A program made the translations under genes and the position numbers. Shown here in pieces: positions 11,100-22,484 of a stretch of DNA of 64,000 bases. Within the stretch, counting starts at the first letter, position 1, and the number at the start of each line of letters is the position of its first letter. The notes beneath the pieces were generated by a model. The model searched no databases and was not told the origin of the DNA. It was given only the letters and a program-made list of their open reading frames with translations. This stretch comes from Semisulcospira habei (Eukaryota; Mollusca; Gastropoda; Semisulcospiridae), in NCBI GenBank assembly GCA_036245525.1, contig BTPG01000001.1:182077250-182141249 (forward strand), given 5' to 3'.

Positions 11100-13411
11100 T
11101 TGCATCCCTTGCGCTAGAGAGACACCCTGGGGACAAGGACTGAGGGAGGGTAAGCGGAAGCGCAGGGGCCGTCCCAGGGAAGGGGGAGCGCATCGACCGC
11201 CCAGGCTAGGGGGTCTGGGACGGGACCTGTCGCGAAGAACAATAAGGGGGTCTCCCACGTGGCGCAGATCATCCGGAAGAAGTCCGGGCTAAGCGCCCAC
11301 TCGGAGTGGAGAAGCTGACCGCGCCGGGAGAGGGAGTCCGTGAGGACATACAGGTGGCCGGGGAAGTATCTCGCTCGGAGAGAGACGCGGCGATCCTCAC
11401 ACCCACGGAGGCGCTGGTAAGAAGAAAGCAGAGGAAGGGGAGCGGGTCCCATCCTGCTTCTGTACGTAGGACACGACAGCGGAGTCATCGGAAGGACGAT
11501 CAGGTCCTGATGTCCGAGAGTCGGTTCCCAAGCGAGGAGAGTTTGCTGTATCACCTGTAACTCCAACCAGTTGAACTGCTTGACTGCAAGGACCAGAGGC
11601 CAGCTGCCGGAAGCCGTGGTACGTCGGCAGCAGGTGTGCACCCCAGCCGGAGCGGCTGGCGTCGACGCAAGGGGCAACTGGGGGGGGGGGGAGGCGAAGG
11701 AGAGGGACTCCAGACGCAAGCCAAGCAGGGTCTGCCCAGCGGAGGAGGAGTGGAACGAGCAAGGGAGGAACCGGAACGGGAGCCTCTATGTCTCCGGTCG
11801 AGGGCGCCAGGAAGGAGTAGATGAAGTTGAAGCGGGCGCGAGTAGAGCCGACCAAGGGAAGGAGATCCGCAGCCACGCTCATCAGGCCTAAGAGCTGCAA
11901 CCAGACTCTGGCGGGGACCGTCTCCTCCTGTGCACCAAGACGAGCCAGGTTCACCAACCTCTGGATCCTTGGGTCCAGGAGTCACACCAGATGTTGTCCG
12001 TAAGGCACCCCATACCGCGGTGTGTGAAGTGGCGGGACGGGGCGAGATCCGACTTGCCGAAGTTGACTATGAAGCCGCGGCTGTCGAGGAGGGCAGCAAG
12101 GCGTCTTGTTGCTGCTCCCGGGAGGGTGCCGACTGGTGGCACCGGAGCAGATCGTCGACGTAGCTCGAGGAAGGGCACGACGAAGCCCGCCTGACCGTGG
12201 TGAAGACGCCGTCCAGGAGACGGGCGAACACCCAGGGCTGGGGTTGCGGGCGAGGGGGAAGGCGCGGAATCGGAAATGACACCGTCGAAGCGAAGCGCAG
12301 AAAGCGTCTGGAAGCCGGATGCACGGGGACGTGAACGTAGGCATCCGCTAGATCCAGGCTGATAGCGAAGCCAATGGGATGAACCGCCGCGCGAAGGACT
12401 CTGGTGGTCCCCAAGGGAAGGAAGGCGCTGCGAAGAACTTGTGCCGCGCTGAAGGTCGATGATCGGACGCCACCTGTGGCCGGCCAAGGCCAGGCAGGGG
12501 AGGAGGCGGGGTTGGGGGGCGGGCAGGCGCGGCGGGGACGTGTGGGGAAAGACGGCGACACCGGGAGGGTGGGTGCTGGGCGGGTCCAGCGGTCCACAGG
12601 GAGCGACCCAGGGCCTCGTGGGCGGCTGGAAGCAGGAGGAGATGACGTGAGCAGGGCAAAGTTCCTCATCGCGTCCTTCACTGACTGCCAGGTCTTGGAC
12701 CGAAGAGGAGGGATCACCGAGCGGAGCCTGTCGCAGCTGTCTCCATAGGTCCTGCGGGAGGTAGGGGCAGACGGCGAACACAGCATTCCGGCGAGCAGGC
12801 CGCAGAGCACGGCAGCGGCGAAGCGAGGACAAGAGGACACGCCGTTCGGAAGGTGGTACTTCTTCCCCACAGCCAGAGCGAGGAGGTGCCCTAACAGCGG
12901 CGAGAAGGAGAAGAGCCAGCTCCAGAAGGTAGACGAGCGCTTGCTTGGCCAAGTCGAGGAATCCAGCACAGGCGAGAGCATTGTGGATGAGGATCGCCGT
13001 CCGTTCCAGTCTGGGGGGGATGCAACGGCGGGAGGCACGAAGTCCACCAGCTGCTGCTGAACGGCAGGATCCACTGCGGGGAGGGCAGAAGCAAGGCCTG
13101 TGAGTGTCCGGCATACCAGCTGTGCTGAAAGGCGATGTCCAAATCCGCTGGCCAGCGAACGACGGTGAAGAAGAGAAACGCGTCGGAGCCTGAACCCTGC
13201 TGCAGGAGCGGAGAAGGCGACACGAACCTGTGAAACCTTGGGGCGTGGCAGGGACGAAACCTCTAGGAGGGAGAACAGCGTCCAAGCGGGTGACGGAGAC
13301 AGGCGTCTGGGCCCGGGAAAGACACCAGACAGCAGAAGCGCGGCCCGTCAAGCGAGGGAAGGGTCTCCACCCTGGTCGTCCTGGACGTAGGGTCAAGGGC
13401 GAGAAGAGCAC
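11100..13411 (-). pseudogene. DIRS reverse transcriptase and RNase H, frameshifted
   Basis: Motifs of a DIRS polymerase occur in order but in different frames: WRPIIDL, then FAISLDLADAYVHVPVHPAS (catalytic Asp in DLADAY), then PWVFARLLDGVF, then YVDD near 12.16 kb, then RGFIVNFGKSDLAPSRHF. RNase H follows with CVDASRSGWGAHL near 11.66 kb. At least four frame changes are needed, so the protein is no longer made. Long GC-rich open frames on both strands here are by-products of composition. Confidence 0.8.
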
Positions 13412-15042
13412 GCGCAGAGGTCGAACGGTAGGAGGGAGCCGAGGCGGAATCCTCCGGAGCGATGCTGAGGGCTTCTATCCACATCGACGGGCGGCGCAGG
13501 AGGCCGACGCACCAGGAGCTGGAGAGGCGGGTGCTGCCGCCAGACGGAGCAAGACCAGGGCGAGCGGCTGAGAAGTCGCGGGCGGTGAGACCGACGAGTG
13601 GAGCGTCCGCGCGAAGGAGGGCGGTGAGCACGTGGTCGACAGCGTGAAAGGGAGGGGAGCGGGGAAGGTGGGGAAAGGATGCCGGGGAAGAAGTGGGGGG
13701 AAGACAAGGCTGGGAAAGACGAGCAGCACGGACGACCCAGGAGGACACGGACCGGAAGGGGCGGCGACTGGAAGAGAAAACCAGCGACGCCCAAGGGGAA
13801 GACCGACGAGGAGGGCGAGACGTCCGCGAAGCTGAAGCGCTGAGCGAAGCCGAGCGCGAAGAGCGAGCAGAGAACGAAGAGTGCTTGCGGCGGGAGGCGA
13901 AGACCGAAGACGCAGGGCTGCGGGACCCGGGTGTAGGACGCCGAAGTCCGAGGGGGCGTACGCAGGCGAGGGGCGAGGAGCTGAGTCCAGGGGGTCGCGA
14001 ACCCGGGGCCGCATGTCGAGGGTCGTACTCAGAAGCCGAGGGTCTGGCATCGGGGAGAAGCAGCGTCCAGTTCTGTCGATGGTCTTGTGAGGCTTGGGTT
14101 TCGCAAGGCGGGGCGAGCTAGCTCGCTGCGGACCTGGCTCGAGCGAGCTGGTGCGTAAGGGGGGAGAAAGGCGTCACCCAACGTAGAGAGTTGGGGTTTG
14201 TTTTCCGCAGAGCGGGGCGAGCGGACTCGCTGCGGACCTGACTCGAGAGAGTGGGTGCGCATGGGGGGAGCCTTTGTATGCCGTCCCCCAAAGGCAGCGT
14301 AGGTGCGTTTCTGCTGGATCCCGGGCCGAAGCATGCTTGTGGCTGCGGGCGGGCGGCGATTCTGTCACGCCGAAAGGCTCCGCAGCTAGGTTTTCCCAAT
14401 GGTCCTCCACCCAGAGAGTGCAGACATCACAGGTGTGGCCCGAAGCACAACCAGCGCAGGGGAGGCAGACCACATGCTTGTCACTCGGCCACTGGAAGTC
14501 GCCACATCATGTGCAGGTTCGGACTTGACCACTGCAACATAGAGCGAAACAACAAAGCGACTGGTCATAGCGAAGGCCACGTTTCTTTAGACGAAAACCG
14601 CACACCACTCCTCACTTTTCCCCACTATCCTGTGCCAAGTAATATCGCTTTCTTAATAACAAGCAACGATATAGCAAAAGCCGCCGGCGCATGCTGTCAG
14701 AGGCGCGGTGCTGGCAAAACATCGAGACCTTACCTGGACATCTCGCAAGGGGCAGGGGAAGGTAGCACCTGTAGCCGAAGAAGAAGACGAAGAAGCGCCC
14801 ACGCGGCAGAGGCCCAGAAGCATCCAGGTTGAGGAAGGCTGGGTCCTCGACGAAGGTCCCGGCCGTCCAACCGGCGAACTTGACCAGAGAGACCGAAGGA
14901 GGAGCACACCGGACGCCAGGTCGAAGCTGCGAGAGGCACCGCACAAGCCGTAAAAGTCTCTCAATGCGGGAACCGATGCAGGACAGCGCTCCCACGAGGG
15001 GCGAAGGCCGGCCCCACGGCCCGGGGACCTATCTTCCGGCAA
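13412..15042 (-). pseudogene. DIRS gag-like region, decayed
   Basis: The region upstream of the reverse transcriptase on the minus strand where DIRS elements keep their first ORF. A cysteine-rich stretch, CLPCAGCASGHTCDVCTLW, near 14.42-14.47 kb resembles the Cys/His motif of DIRS gag-like proteins. The rest is arginine/serine-rich, low-complexity and split among frames; no intact protein can be defined. Confidence 0.5.
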
Positions 15043-15074
15043 CGAGGCACAGAAGCACCAGTGACACTCACTTC

Positions 15075-15420
15075 CTAAAAGTCACAGAAGGCGAAGCGCA
15101 GGCCGGGAACGAAGTCAGGCTATCGAAAAGTCCAAGGGCTCCATGAACCATACACAGCCGTAGGTAGCACAGTAGAGGTCTAAGAAAACGACCCTACGCT
15201 ACAACAAGGGCAGAAAAGTTCCAAGGCAAGGCGAAGCACCGGCCGGGAACGAAGTCCACTGTCGAAAGTCCAAGTACTTCTTGAACCATACACAGCCGTA
15301 GGAACACACAAGGGCAGGGAAAGTTCCAAGGCAAGGCGAAAGCACAGGCCGGGAACGAAGACCACTGCCAAAAATATTCAAGTACAGCCTGAACCATACA
15401 CAGCCATAGATAGCACAGCA
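15075..15420. repeat. ~120-bp direct repeats in DIRS leader
   Basis: Three copies share CAAGGCAAGGCGAAGCAC, GGCCGGGAACGAAG and TGAACCATACACAGCC. They lie just inside the right terminus, so they form the 5' leader of the element. Confidence 0.75.
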
Positions 15421-15429
15421 GAGGGTTAA

Positions 15430-15657
15430 GCGAACATGTCTATATGCTGCAAGCTAAAGGAAAGAACTGGTTTGGCTTGGCTGCTCGGGCAGTTACGCTT
15501 ATGGGGTGGGAAGGGAGGCTACCCGGGTACCAGGTCACAGCACCCCTGGTGGCCTCCCCTGGCCCTAAAGGTACACATCGTAAGTTTTGGGGCTAAAATT
15601 ATGCTAGCTATAGGTTGTTCCATTGTTGTAATGGCATCGGTAATGTTTTTGAGGAAA
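15430..15657. repeat. DIRS inverted terminal repeat (right)
   Basis: Inverted copy of 9383-9650, ending GTAATGGCATCGGTAATGTT TTTGAGGAAA. Confidence 0.85.
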
Positions 15658-16029
15658 CAAATGTGCTGTCTGTCCTGTACTTTTTACCACAGGTGAGATA
15701 AAAGTATGTCAGCACCGAAAGTTAAACTGCACAACATGAGTACAAGCGCCAACATGCACATGACTGACAGATGATCAATGTAAGTACACAGAGAGAAATG
15801 GGTGGGGTGGGGTGGGGTTCGTGTCATCAAGGAAACTACTGCAAATCACAACAAAGTAAACATTTATATGAGCATCTGACATTGAAGGCCCAAAACCCAT
15901 GTATGTGTTCCTAAAATGACCGGAAACTTGTTCTTTTGTCCATGACAATGACCAACTACCTGCTATTTTTGCCACCCCTCTCAGACTGCATCTGTCAAGT
16001 ACAGACAATGTTCCATCAACCCATCCTGC
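15658..16029. other. Unique intronic DNA, no gene seen
   Basis: Non-repetitive intron sequence with a short G-rich run (GGTGGGGTGGGGTGGGG). No supported exon or element. Confidence 0.4.
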
Positions 16030-16200
16030 CCTGGTACACTACAAGATACAATAGACCATGATAGCTAGTTCAAGGGTAGTGACAGAAAAGCTTGGTGCCT
16101 ACAGGCAGTACTATCTACCAGCCTACAGGCAACAAGCTGTTCTGACACCACTCTTGAACTATCATGATCCATCTCTCTTCTTAGCTGTCATGTAGACTTC
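16030..16200. repeat. Hairpin MITE family 1, diverged
   Basis: Arms ATAGACCATGATAGCTAGTT/CAAGGGTAGTG and their complements; the centre has a duplicated CTACAGGCA. Confidence 0.55.
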
Positions 16201-16356
16201 ATAGGGGGACAACTGTTAACTTTGGGAACTACGTTGATAGCTAGGGTCCAATATGTTGCCTGAGAGCCTGCAAGACATGGATGCACCATACAAGTGTAAA
16301 TGGCAAATCAGAAATTAACATAGTGAATGTCCTGCCCAAACTGCAAGTTGCCTTAC

Positions 16357-16563
16357 CCCATTCAGCCCTGACGCACTACAGCAGGAGATGGGTCGACCAC
16401 GATAATTCAAGGGTAGTGCCAGATTAGCTTGGCGCCTGTCACGCCAAGCTAATCTGGCACTGCCCTTGAATTATCATGGTCGATCCATCTCCTGCAACTG
16501 GTGCATAGTGATTAGATGACGCCTCCAAAATTTGGGAAATAATGCATCGGGCTGAATGGGTTG
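16357..16563. repeat. Hairpin MITE family 1, long copy
   Basis: Outer inverted ends CCCATTCAGCCCTGACGCAC and TGCATCGGGCTGAATGGG enclose the perfect hairpin AGTGCCAGATTAGCTTGGCG / CGCCAAGCTAATCTGGCACT. Together with the 24346 copy this defines the full element of about 205 bp. Confidence 0.8.
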
Positions 16564-16695
16564 ACCAACAAGAACACGTACACTGTTCAAATGTACAATT
16601 ACACCCAGAAGTCTGTCACAGGGGAGGCACTCAAAAATTGCATTCTACTGAAATCTGCTTCATGATTGCAGGTAAACAAAAGCTACTGCAGCAAC

Positions 16696-16787
16696 TTAAC
16701 CTTCTGGCTCTCGGTACCAGTTTTTGTCAGGGTGATTCCTGCAGGAATCACCTCAACAAAAAACGCTATCAGCAGCCAAAGAGTTAA
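16696..16787. repeat. TTAA-flanked palindromic MITE (family 2)
   Basis: Bounded by TTAA on both sides. The interior is an imperfect palindrome centred on TGATTCCTGCAGGAATCA with GTTTTTGTC / AACAAAAAAC arms. TTAA duplication is the hallmark of piggyBac integration. Confidence 0.65.
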
Positions 16788-16879
16788 AATACGGAGAACA
16801 AATGTCAAAAGTCACAAATTTTGAAACTGTCTTCTGAAGACTGCATCACAGAAACAGCCTGGTTAAGGTGCAGTTCCAG

Positions 16880-17455
16880 GATGGCTTTAGAACACTACAG
16901 CATGGTGCCCAGACTACAGCACGGTGCCCAGAATACAGCTCAAGACTACAGCACGGTGCCCAGACTACAGCATGGCGATCAGACTACAGCATGGTGTCCA
17001 GACTACAACATGGTGCCTAGACTACAGCATGGCACTCAGACTACAGCACGGTGCCCAGACTACATGGTACCAGACTACAGCATGGCACTCAGGCTCCAGC
17101 ATGGTGCCCAGACTACAGCACGGTCCCAGACTACAGCACAGTGCCCAGACTACAGTGTGGTGCCCAGACTACGTGGTGCCCAGACTACAATGTGGTGTCC
17201 AGACTCCAGCGTGGTGCCCAGACTACAGCAGGGTGCCCAGACTACAGCTTGGTGCCCAGACTACAGTGTAGTGCCCAGACTAAAGTATGGTGCCCAGGCT
17301 ACATGGTGCCCAGATGACAGCATGGTGCCCAGACTACAGCAGGGTGCACAGACTACAGGGCATGGTGCCCAGGCTACAGCAGGGTGCCCAGACTACAGCA
17401 TGGTGCCCTGACTACAGCACGGTGCCCAGACTACAGCAGGGTGCCCAGACTCAGT
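16880..17455. repeat. 19-bp minisatellite, about 30 copies
   Basis: Unit ACTACAGCATGGTGCCCAG with many single-base variants and occasional deletions. It shows as long open frames in several phases; none looks coding. Confidence 0.9.
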
Positions 17456-17481
17456 GGACTTGAGAACAAGAAAATGCCAGC

Positions 17482-18050
17482 AACAGCTGCAAGTCATGGC
17501 GCCACCCTGGCCATAAAGTTGTCAAGATACACTGAATGTGTAGCTGCAAGTCATGGCGCCATACTGGCCGTAAAGTCATCAAGATACACTGTATGTGTAG
17601 CTGCAAGTCATGGCGCCATACTGGCCATAAAGTCGTCAAGATACACTGTATGTGTAGCTGCAAGTCATGGCGCCATACTGGCCATAAAGTCGTCAAGATA
17701 CACTGTATGTGTAGCTGCAAGTCATGGCACCATACTGGCCGTAAAGTCGTCATGATACACTGTATGTGTAGCTGCAAGTCATGGCGCCATACTGGCCGTA
17801 AAGTTGTCAAGATACACTGAATGTGTAGCTGCAAGTCATGGCGCCATACTGGCCATAAAGTCGTCAAGATACACTGTATGTGTAGCTGCAAGTCATGGCA
17901 CCATACTGGCCATAAAGTCGTCAAAATACACTGTATGTGTAGCTGCAAGTCATGGCGCCATACTGGCCGTAAAGTCGTCAAGATACACTGTATGTGTAGC
18001 TGCAAGTCATGGCACCATACTGGCCGTAAAGTCGTCATGATACACTGTAC
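17482..18050. repeat. 57-bp minisatellite, 10 copies
   Basis: Unit GTAGCTGCAAGTCATGGCGC plus 37 bases ending AAGATACACTGTATGT. Length divisible by three leaves both strands open; substitutions show no codon pattern. Confidence 0.9.
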
Positions 18051-18264
18051 ATGTGTTACATTGAAACAGCCTGTTCAAAGACCTATGGCTGCAAATCTAA
18101 TGACAGGTTTTAACATTACAGGGTTCTCCCCCCAGCTTGTAGGACATTTTCAGAGCAGCCACTGACTGTGTGGCCAAAAAGTAGGTATTGAGACAAAGTA
18201 GAAAGATTCCCTTGACTGGGAGCTGTGTTCTGAAGACTGCGTTATATCTCAAGAAACAGATTGA

Positions 18265-18985
18265 CTGCAACAGTTTGAGGCTGGTGTAAGAACGCAATGG
18301 AGTCAAACTGTTGGAGTTGTCCTCTGAATAGGGCCTACATTGTCGGGCTATCGATCATGTTAGTTTGAGGCTGGTGTTATGGAATGGAGTCAAACTGTTG
18401 GAGTTGTCCTCTGAATAGGGCCTACATTGTCGGGCTATCGATCATGTTAGTTTGAGGCTGGTGTTATGGAATGGAGTCAAACTGTTGGAGTTGTCCTCTG
18501 AATAGGGCCTACATTGTCGGGCTATCGATCATGTTAGTTTGAGGCTGGTGTTATGGAATGGAGTCAAACTGTTGGAGTTGTCCTCTGAATAGGGCCTACA
18601 TTGTCGGGCTATCGATCATGCTAGTTTGAGGCTGGTGTTATGGAATGGAGTCAAACTGTTGGAGTTGTCCTCTGAATAGGGCCTACATTGTCGGGCTATC
18701 GATCATGTTAGTTTGAGGCTGGTGTTATGGAATGGAGTCAAACTGTTGGAGTTGTCCTCTGAATAGGGCCTACATTGTCGGGCTATCGATCATGTTAGTT
18801 TGAGGCTGGTGTTATGGAATGGAGTCAAACTGTTGGAGTTGTCCTCTGAAGAGGGCTTTACATTGTAGGGCTATCGATCATGTTAGTTTGAGGCTGGTGT
18901 AAGAACGCAATGGATTAAAAACTGTTGGAGTTGTTGTCTGAAGACGGCTTTACCGTGTAGGGTAAAATCATTATCGACCATGATA
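18265..18985. repeat. 87-bp tandem repeat, about 8 copies
   Basis: Unit with AGTTTGAGGCTGGTGTTATG, GGAGTTGTCCTCTGAATAGG and ATTGTCGGGCTATCGATCAT. Central copies are almost identical; outer copies are diverged, the usual pattern for unequal exchange. Confidence 0.9.
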
Positions 18986-19064
18986 GTTTGAGGGTGGTGT
19001 AAGAACAGCATGGATACAAAATTGGGAGTTGTCACCTGAATACTGCTTTACAGAGTAGGGGAAA

Positions 19065-19175
19065 GATCGACCATCATAGTTCAAGGGTGGCATCAGAAAA
19101 GCTTGGCGACCATAGACACCAAGCTATTCTGGCACCACCTTTGAACTATCCTGATCAATCTATACACTGTTTTCC
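19065..19175. repeat. Hairpin MITE family 1, short copy
   Basis: Inverted arms ATAGTTCAAGGGTGGCATCA / GGCACCACCTTTGAACTAT. Confidence 0.6.
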
Positions 19176-19222
19176 TGTAACAGGGCTCCTCAGATTAATT
19201 TACCACAAAGAAAAGACCTTAC

Positions 19223-19348
19223 CTTGAACAGTACAGACTGTATGATGCCAAAAATGCTTTTTGCTTCCTCATCAATCTTTTTCTTGTCCTTCAGTTCCGA
19301 GGGAATGATGAACAATGCCCATCCGTGTGTGAACAGATCAAGTGTTGT
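19223..19348 (-). CDS. Host ROCO-like gene, exon
   Basis: A 126-nt exon encoding 42 residues: TTLDLFTHGWALFIIPSELK then a lysine-rich stretch and SIFGIIQSVLFK. Acceptor TTTGTTTTTGTCTAG above 19348 and donor TTCAAG|GTAAGG at 19223 are strong. Phase is 0 at both ends, agreeing with neighbours. Hydrophobic ALFIIP followed by an amphipathic helix resembles the Roc core after switch II. An AT microsatellite lies just upstream in the intron. Confidence 0.85.
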
Positions 19349-19742
19349 CTAGACAAAAACAAATATATATATATATATATATATACTGGAAGCCAGATGT
19401 GGCTGGGGCCAGTGGGAGAAAGAGGCAGGTGATTTGTGTCTGGAGTGACAGTAAGGTATGTGGGTAGCAGGTGGGGTCTGGGCCTGGGTGGGGGAGGGGA
19501 GTGCTAGATGTGTGTTTGTGCCAAGTCTAAACAAAATTCAATACAAAAATACAGGGTGGGGGCAGGTGGATCAAGGGATACAAGTGCCCCCTCCCCAAAA
19601 AAAAACTTTTCTTTTAGGGCCCCCCCCCCCCCCCAACTTTCTTATTCCTACGCCAATGACCATTACTAGTTGCATCCAGAACACACAACTCTGGTGTCAT
19701 CATAGACGTCCGTTTACCATGCACTAGTGTGTCCGCATGTAC

Positions 19743-19927
19743 CTCATTGCACTCTATGATGTTGATCAGACAGTCCTTGCCACAAGTGAAGTTGGGTTTG
19801 AATGAAAGGCTTTGTGTGGCCATCAGATCTTTGTCCCCCTGCAGCAGACGCAGAATACTGGTGTTACTCTGGCCCTCTCGCTGCACCACACACATGCGAG
19901 TCATGTCCTTACTCGGGGCAGCCGCAT
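19743..19927 (-). CDS. Host ROCO-like gene, exon with degenerate P-loop
   Basis: A 185-nt exon encoding DAAAPSKDMTRMCVVQREGQ, SNTSILRLLQGD and, at its end, CLINIIECNE. Acceptor GATTGTTTCAG above 19927 and donor AATGAG|GTACAT at 19743. It starts in phase 1, completing the codon opened by the exon ending at 22485. GQSNTSILRLLQG lies where a Roc domain has its GxxGxGK(S/T) P-loop, but the lysine is absent, so nucleotide binding may be lost (inference). The intron directly upstream is a tandem array of this exon's acceptor. Confidence 0.85.
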
Positions 19928-20687
19928 CTGAAACAATCAGAGAAAGTCAATTCACGTAATGCTGGCGCTCCCACCGCATGACATACACACGCGAGTCATG
20001 TCCTTACTCGGGGCAGCCGCATCTGAAACAATCAGAGAAAGTCAATTCACGCAATGCTGGCGCTCCCACCGCATGACATACACACGCGAGTCATGTCCTT
20101 ACTCGGGGCAGCCACATCTGAAACAATCAGAGAAAGTCAATTCACGTAATGCTGGTGCTCCCACCGCATGACATACACACGCGAGTCATGTCCTTACTCG
20201 GGGCAGCCGCATCTGAAACAATCAGAGAAAGTCAATTTACGCAATGCTGGTGCTCCCACCGCATGACATACACACGCGAGTCATGTCCTTACTCGGGGCA
20301 GCCGCATCTGAAACAATCAGAGAAAGTCAATTCACGCAATGCTGGCGCTCCCACTGCATGACATACACACGCGAGTCATGTCCTTACTCGGGGCAGCCAC
20401 ATCTGAAACAATCAGAGAAAATCAATTCACGCAATGCTGGCGCTCCCACCGCATGACATACACACGGGAGTCATGTCCTTACTCGGGGCAGCCGCATCTG
20501 AAACAATTAGAGAAAGTCAATTCACGTAATGCTGGTGCTCCCACCGCATGACATACATACGCGAGTCATGTCCTTACTCGGGGCAGCCGCATCTGAAACA
20601 ATCAGAGAAAGTCAATTCACGTAATGCTGGTGCTCCCACCGCATGACATACACACGCGAGTCATGTCCTTACTCGGGGCAGCTGCAT
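19928..20687. repeat. 95-bp array copying a host splice acceptor, 8 units
   Basis: On the minus strand each unit contains CTGATTGTTTCAG followed by ATGCGGCTGCCCCGAGTAAG, the acceptor and start of the exon at 19743-19927. Similarity to the exon continues weakly for about 60 bases. All eight units keep the acceptor AG. Confidence 0.9.
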
Positions 20688-20985
20688 CTGAAACAATCAG
20701 AGAAAGTCAGTACACATTAAGCAGGCCTCCTGTGTTATAGTCACACCTACGACATCTGAAACAATCAGAGAAAATCAGTACACATTAAGCAGGCCTCCTA
20801 TGTTATAGTCACACCTACGACATCTGAAACAATCAGAGAAAGTCAGTACACATTAAACAGGCCTCCTATGTTATAGTCACACCTACGACATCTGAAACAA
20901 TCAGAGAAAGTCAGTACACATTAAGCAGGCCTCCTGTGTTATAGTCACACCTACGAGAGTTATGTCCTTACTCGTGACCGTTGCA
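20688..20985. repeat. ~68-bp sub-array, 4 units, derived from the 95-bp unit
   Basis: Units keep CATCTGAAACAATCAGAGAA (the minus-strand acceptor) but have a different filler, GCAGGCCTCCTGTGTTATAG. They look like a second expansion from the same splice-site segment. Confidence 0.8.
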
Positions 20986-21272
20986 TCTGAAAATGCAGAG
21001 CAAGTCAGTTCAAGCTATCTGTGATGCACGACACACACACAAGTCATGTGTGTAATCGGGGCTGCCTCATCTGAAACATGCAGAGAAAGTCAATTCAAGC
21101 TGCCTAATGTACAGATAGTAGTCTGCATATCTGTGACTTGACCTTACCACTCCAGTTTTAAATGTTATTTTGCTATGGCATCTTATTTTCAGTGTCATTA
21201 TGAAAAAGCATTGTAACAGGACACCGTCACCAGCATCTGACTTTCATAGATCTGTGAAAAGAAAAGGAAATT

Positions 21273-21690
21273 TAGCTCTAGGTGGAGGCATGGAATGTAT
21301 GCCCCTGCAGACACCACAGTAAAATGTGGCTGTCATTGCAGGTAGGCAAAAGTTCCTGCCTTCCTCCAGTATTGCCGATGGTGTGCTGAAGTGATCGCCA
21401 AGACCGAAACAGCTGTCCACACCGGCTAAATATCTGGACCCCCCTTAGGGGACCTAGATTTAAATTTCCATGCGCCGAGTAGCTGGAACAGTGGGATATG
21501 TGATACGCTCCCCTTCGGGGGGCTTCCATATTTGCATTGCTTCCAGTCACTTTCTTAGCGCACCCCCTCTTTCCTATCTCTTTTTTATGCTTTGACCACA
21601 GTAGATCTATGATCACTGGTCGATCATGCACACTTCTCTCCCCTGACAGTGCTTTTACCTACTTTACTTTGTAATCTTTCATAGCTCTGT
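21273..21690. repeat. Dispersed repeat, same family as the insert in the Polinton 1 integrase
   Basis: Matches 30800-31250 over its length, including TTAGCTCTAGGTGGAGGCAT, ATCTGGACCCCCCTTAGGGG and GTCGATCATGCACACTTCTC. It is diverged, so it is older than the pair at 30204-31290. Confidence 0.8.
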
Positions 21691-21699
21691 GTTTGGGTG

Positions 21700-22280
21700 G
21701 GTATATTGCTGCATAGGACAAAGACAAAATGATCAAGAAGCTGAGAGAGTGACAGGCAGAGAACAGGAACACTTTGACTCGATTCACTGCAGACGCCTGA
21801 CGAGCAAGACAAAACAATCATACTGAATGAGGAGACTCATCCTTCGAGAGATGAAGCCGACGCTAGATGGAGTGACTGAGGTGGAGGACTGAGACTAGTG
21901 TACACACCGACACAAGTTTAATTCCCTCCACCACAAAAGATAACGAAATATCAGCATCACTAATACATGTATCGCACTTATCTTCATACAGACACAAACA
22001 GGTCGACGGTGGCCCTGCTGTGGTGTAGAAAATGCCGACACATCATTGATGCGTTACTATCTTAGTGTCTAGACCACTCTGTCTGTTTCTATTTAAGCCT
22101 CTTGCGGCTACTTTTTTTAACAGGAGTAACCGCGTTCAGCCCCGTTAAAAAATAGGTGGGTGTAAAAAGCAGGTGACCGTTCACAAAAGGTTCCATGGAA
22201 AGTCAGTAAGCAAAAGGTCCCTGGCTGACATCAGCATGACATCAGACACCAACCTCTTGCTCACCTTTTAACTCTGAAAC
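21700..22280. other. Intronic DNA, no gene seen
   Basis: Mostly unique sequence. A palindromic stretch near 22100-22150 (CTTTTTTTAACAGG...CCCCGTTAAAAAAT) may be a MITE remnant. Confidence 0.35.
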
Positions 22281-22282
22281 TA

Positions 22283-22445
22283 ATGCATGCTGGGATCCAA
22301 AATAAATTATATCTCTCTCATGCACACACACTGAAAATAATGCATGCTGGGATTCAAAACAATATATATCTCTCACATGCACACACACTGAAACTAATGC
22401 ATGCTGGGATTCAAAATAAATTATATCTCTCACATGCACACATAC
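22283..22445. repeat. ~57-bp tandem repeat, 3 copies
   Basis: Unit with AATGCATGCTGGGATTCAAA and TATATCTCTCACATGCACAC, located just inside the intron after the exon at 22485. Confidence 0.85.
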
Positions 22446-22484
22446 ACAAAAAGAAAACCAACAATAACAGCCACCCATAATTAC

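Larger units (their letters stand above)
9383..15657 (-). mobile_element. DIRS-like tyrosine-recombinase retrotransposon, decayed
   Basis: GC-rich 6.3 kb element read on the minus strand: gag-like region (15.0-13.4 kb), reverse transcriptase and RNase H (13.4-11.1 kb), tyrosine recombinase (10.9-9.8 kb). Termini near 9383-9650 and 15430-15657 are inverted copies sharing GTAATGGCATCGGTAA. The segment 9652-9762 is complementary to the joined outer ends, the internal complementary region typical of DIRS. No target duplication is seen, as expected for recombinase-mediated insertion. Frameshifts and stops throughout indicate it is dead. It lies in the host intron between the exons at 19223 and 9271. 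Confidence 0.88.

Noticed and set aside
10155..14832. Many long plus-strand frames in GC-rich DNA
   Set aside because: Shadows of the minus-strand DIRS element; arginine/glycine-rich low complexity with no domain.
17451..18040. 195-codon minus-strand frame and plus-strand frames
   Set aside because: Product of the 57-bp tandem repeat, open on both strands for arithmetic reasons.
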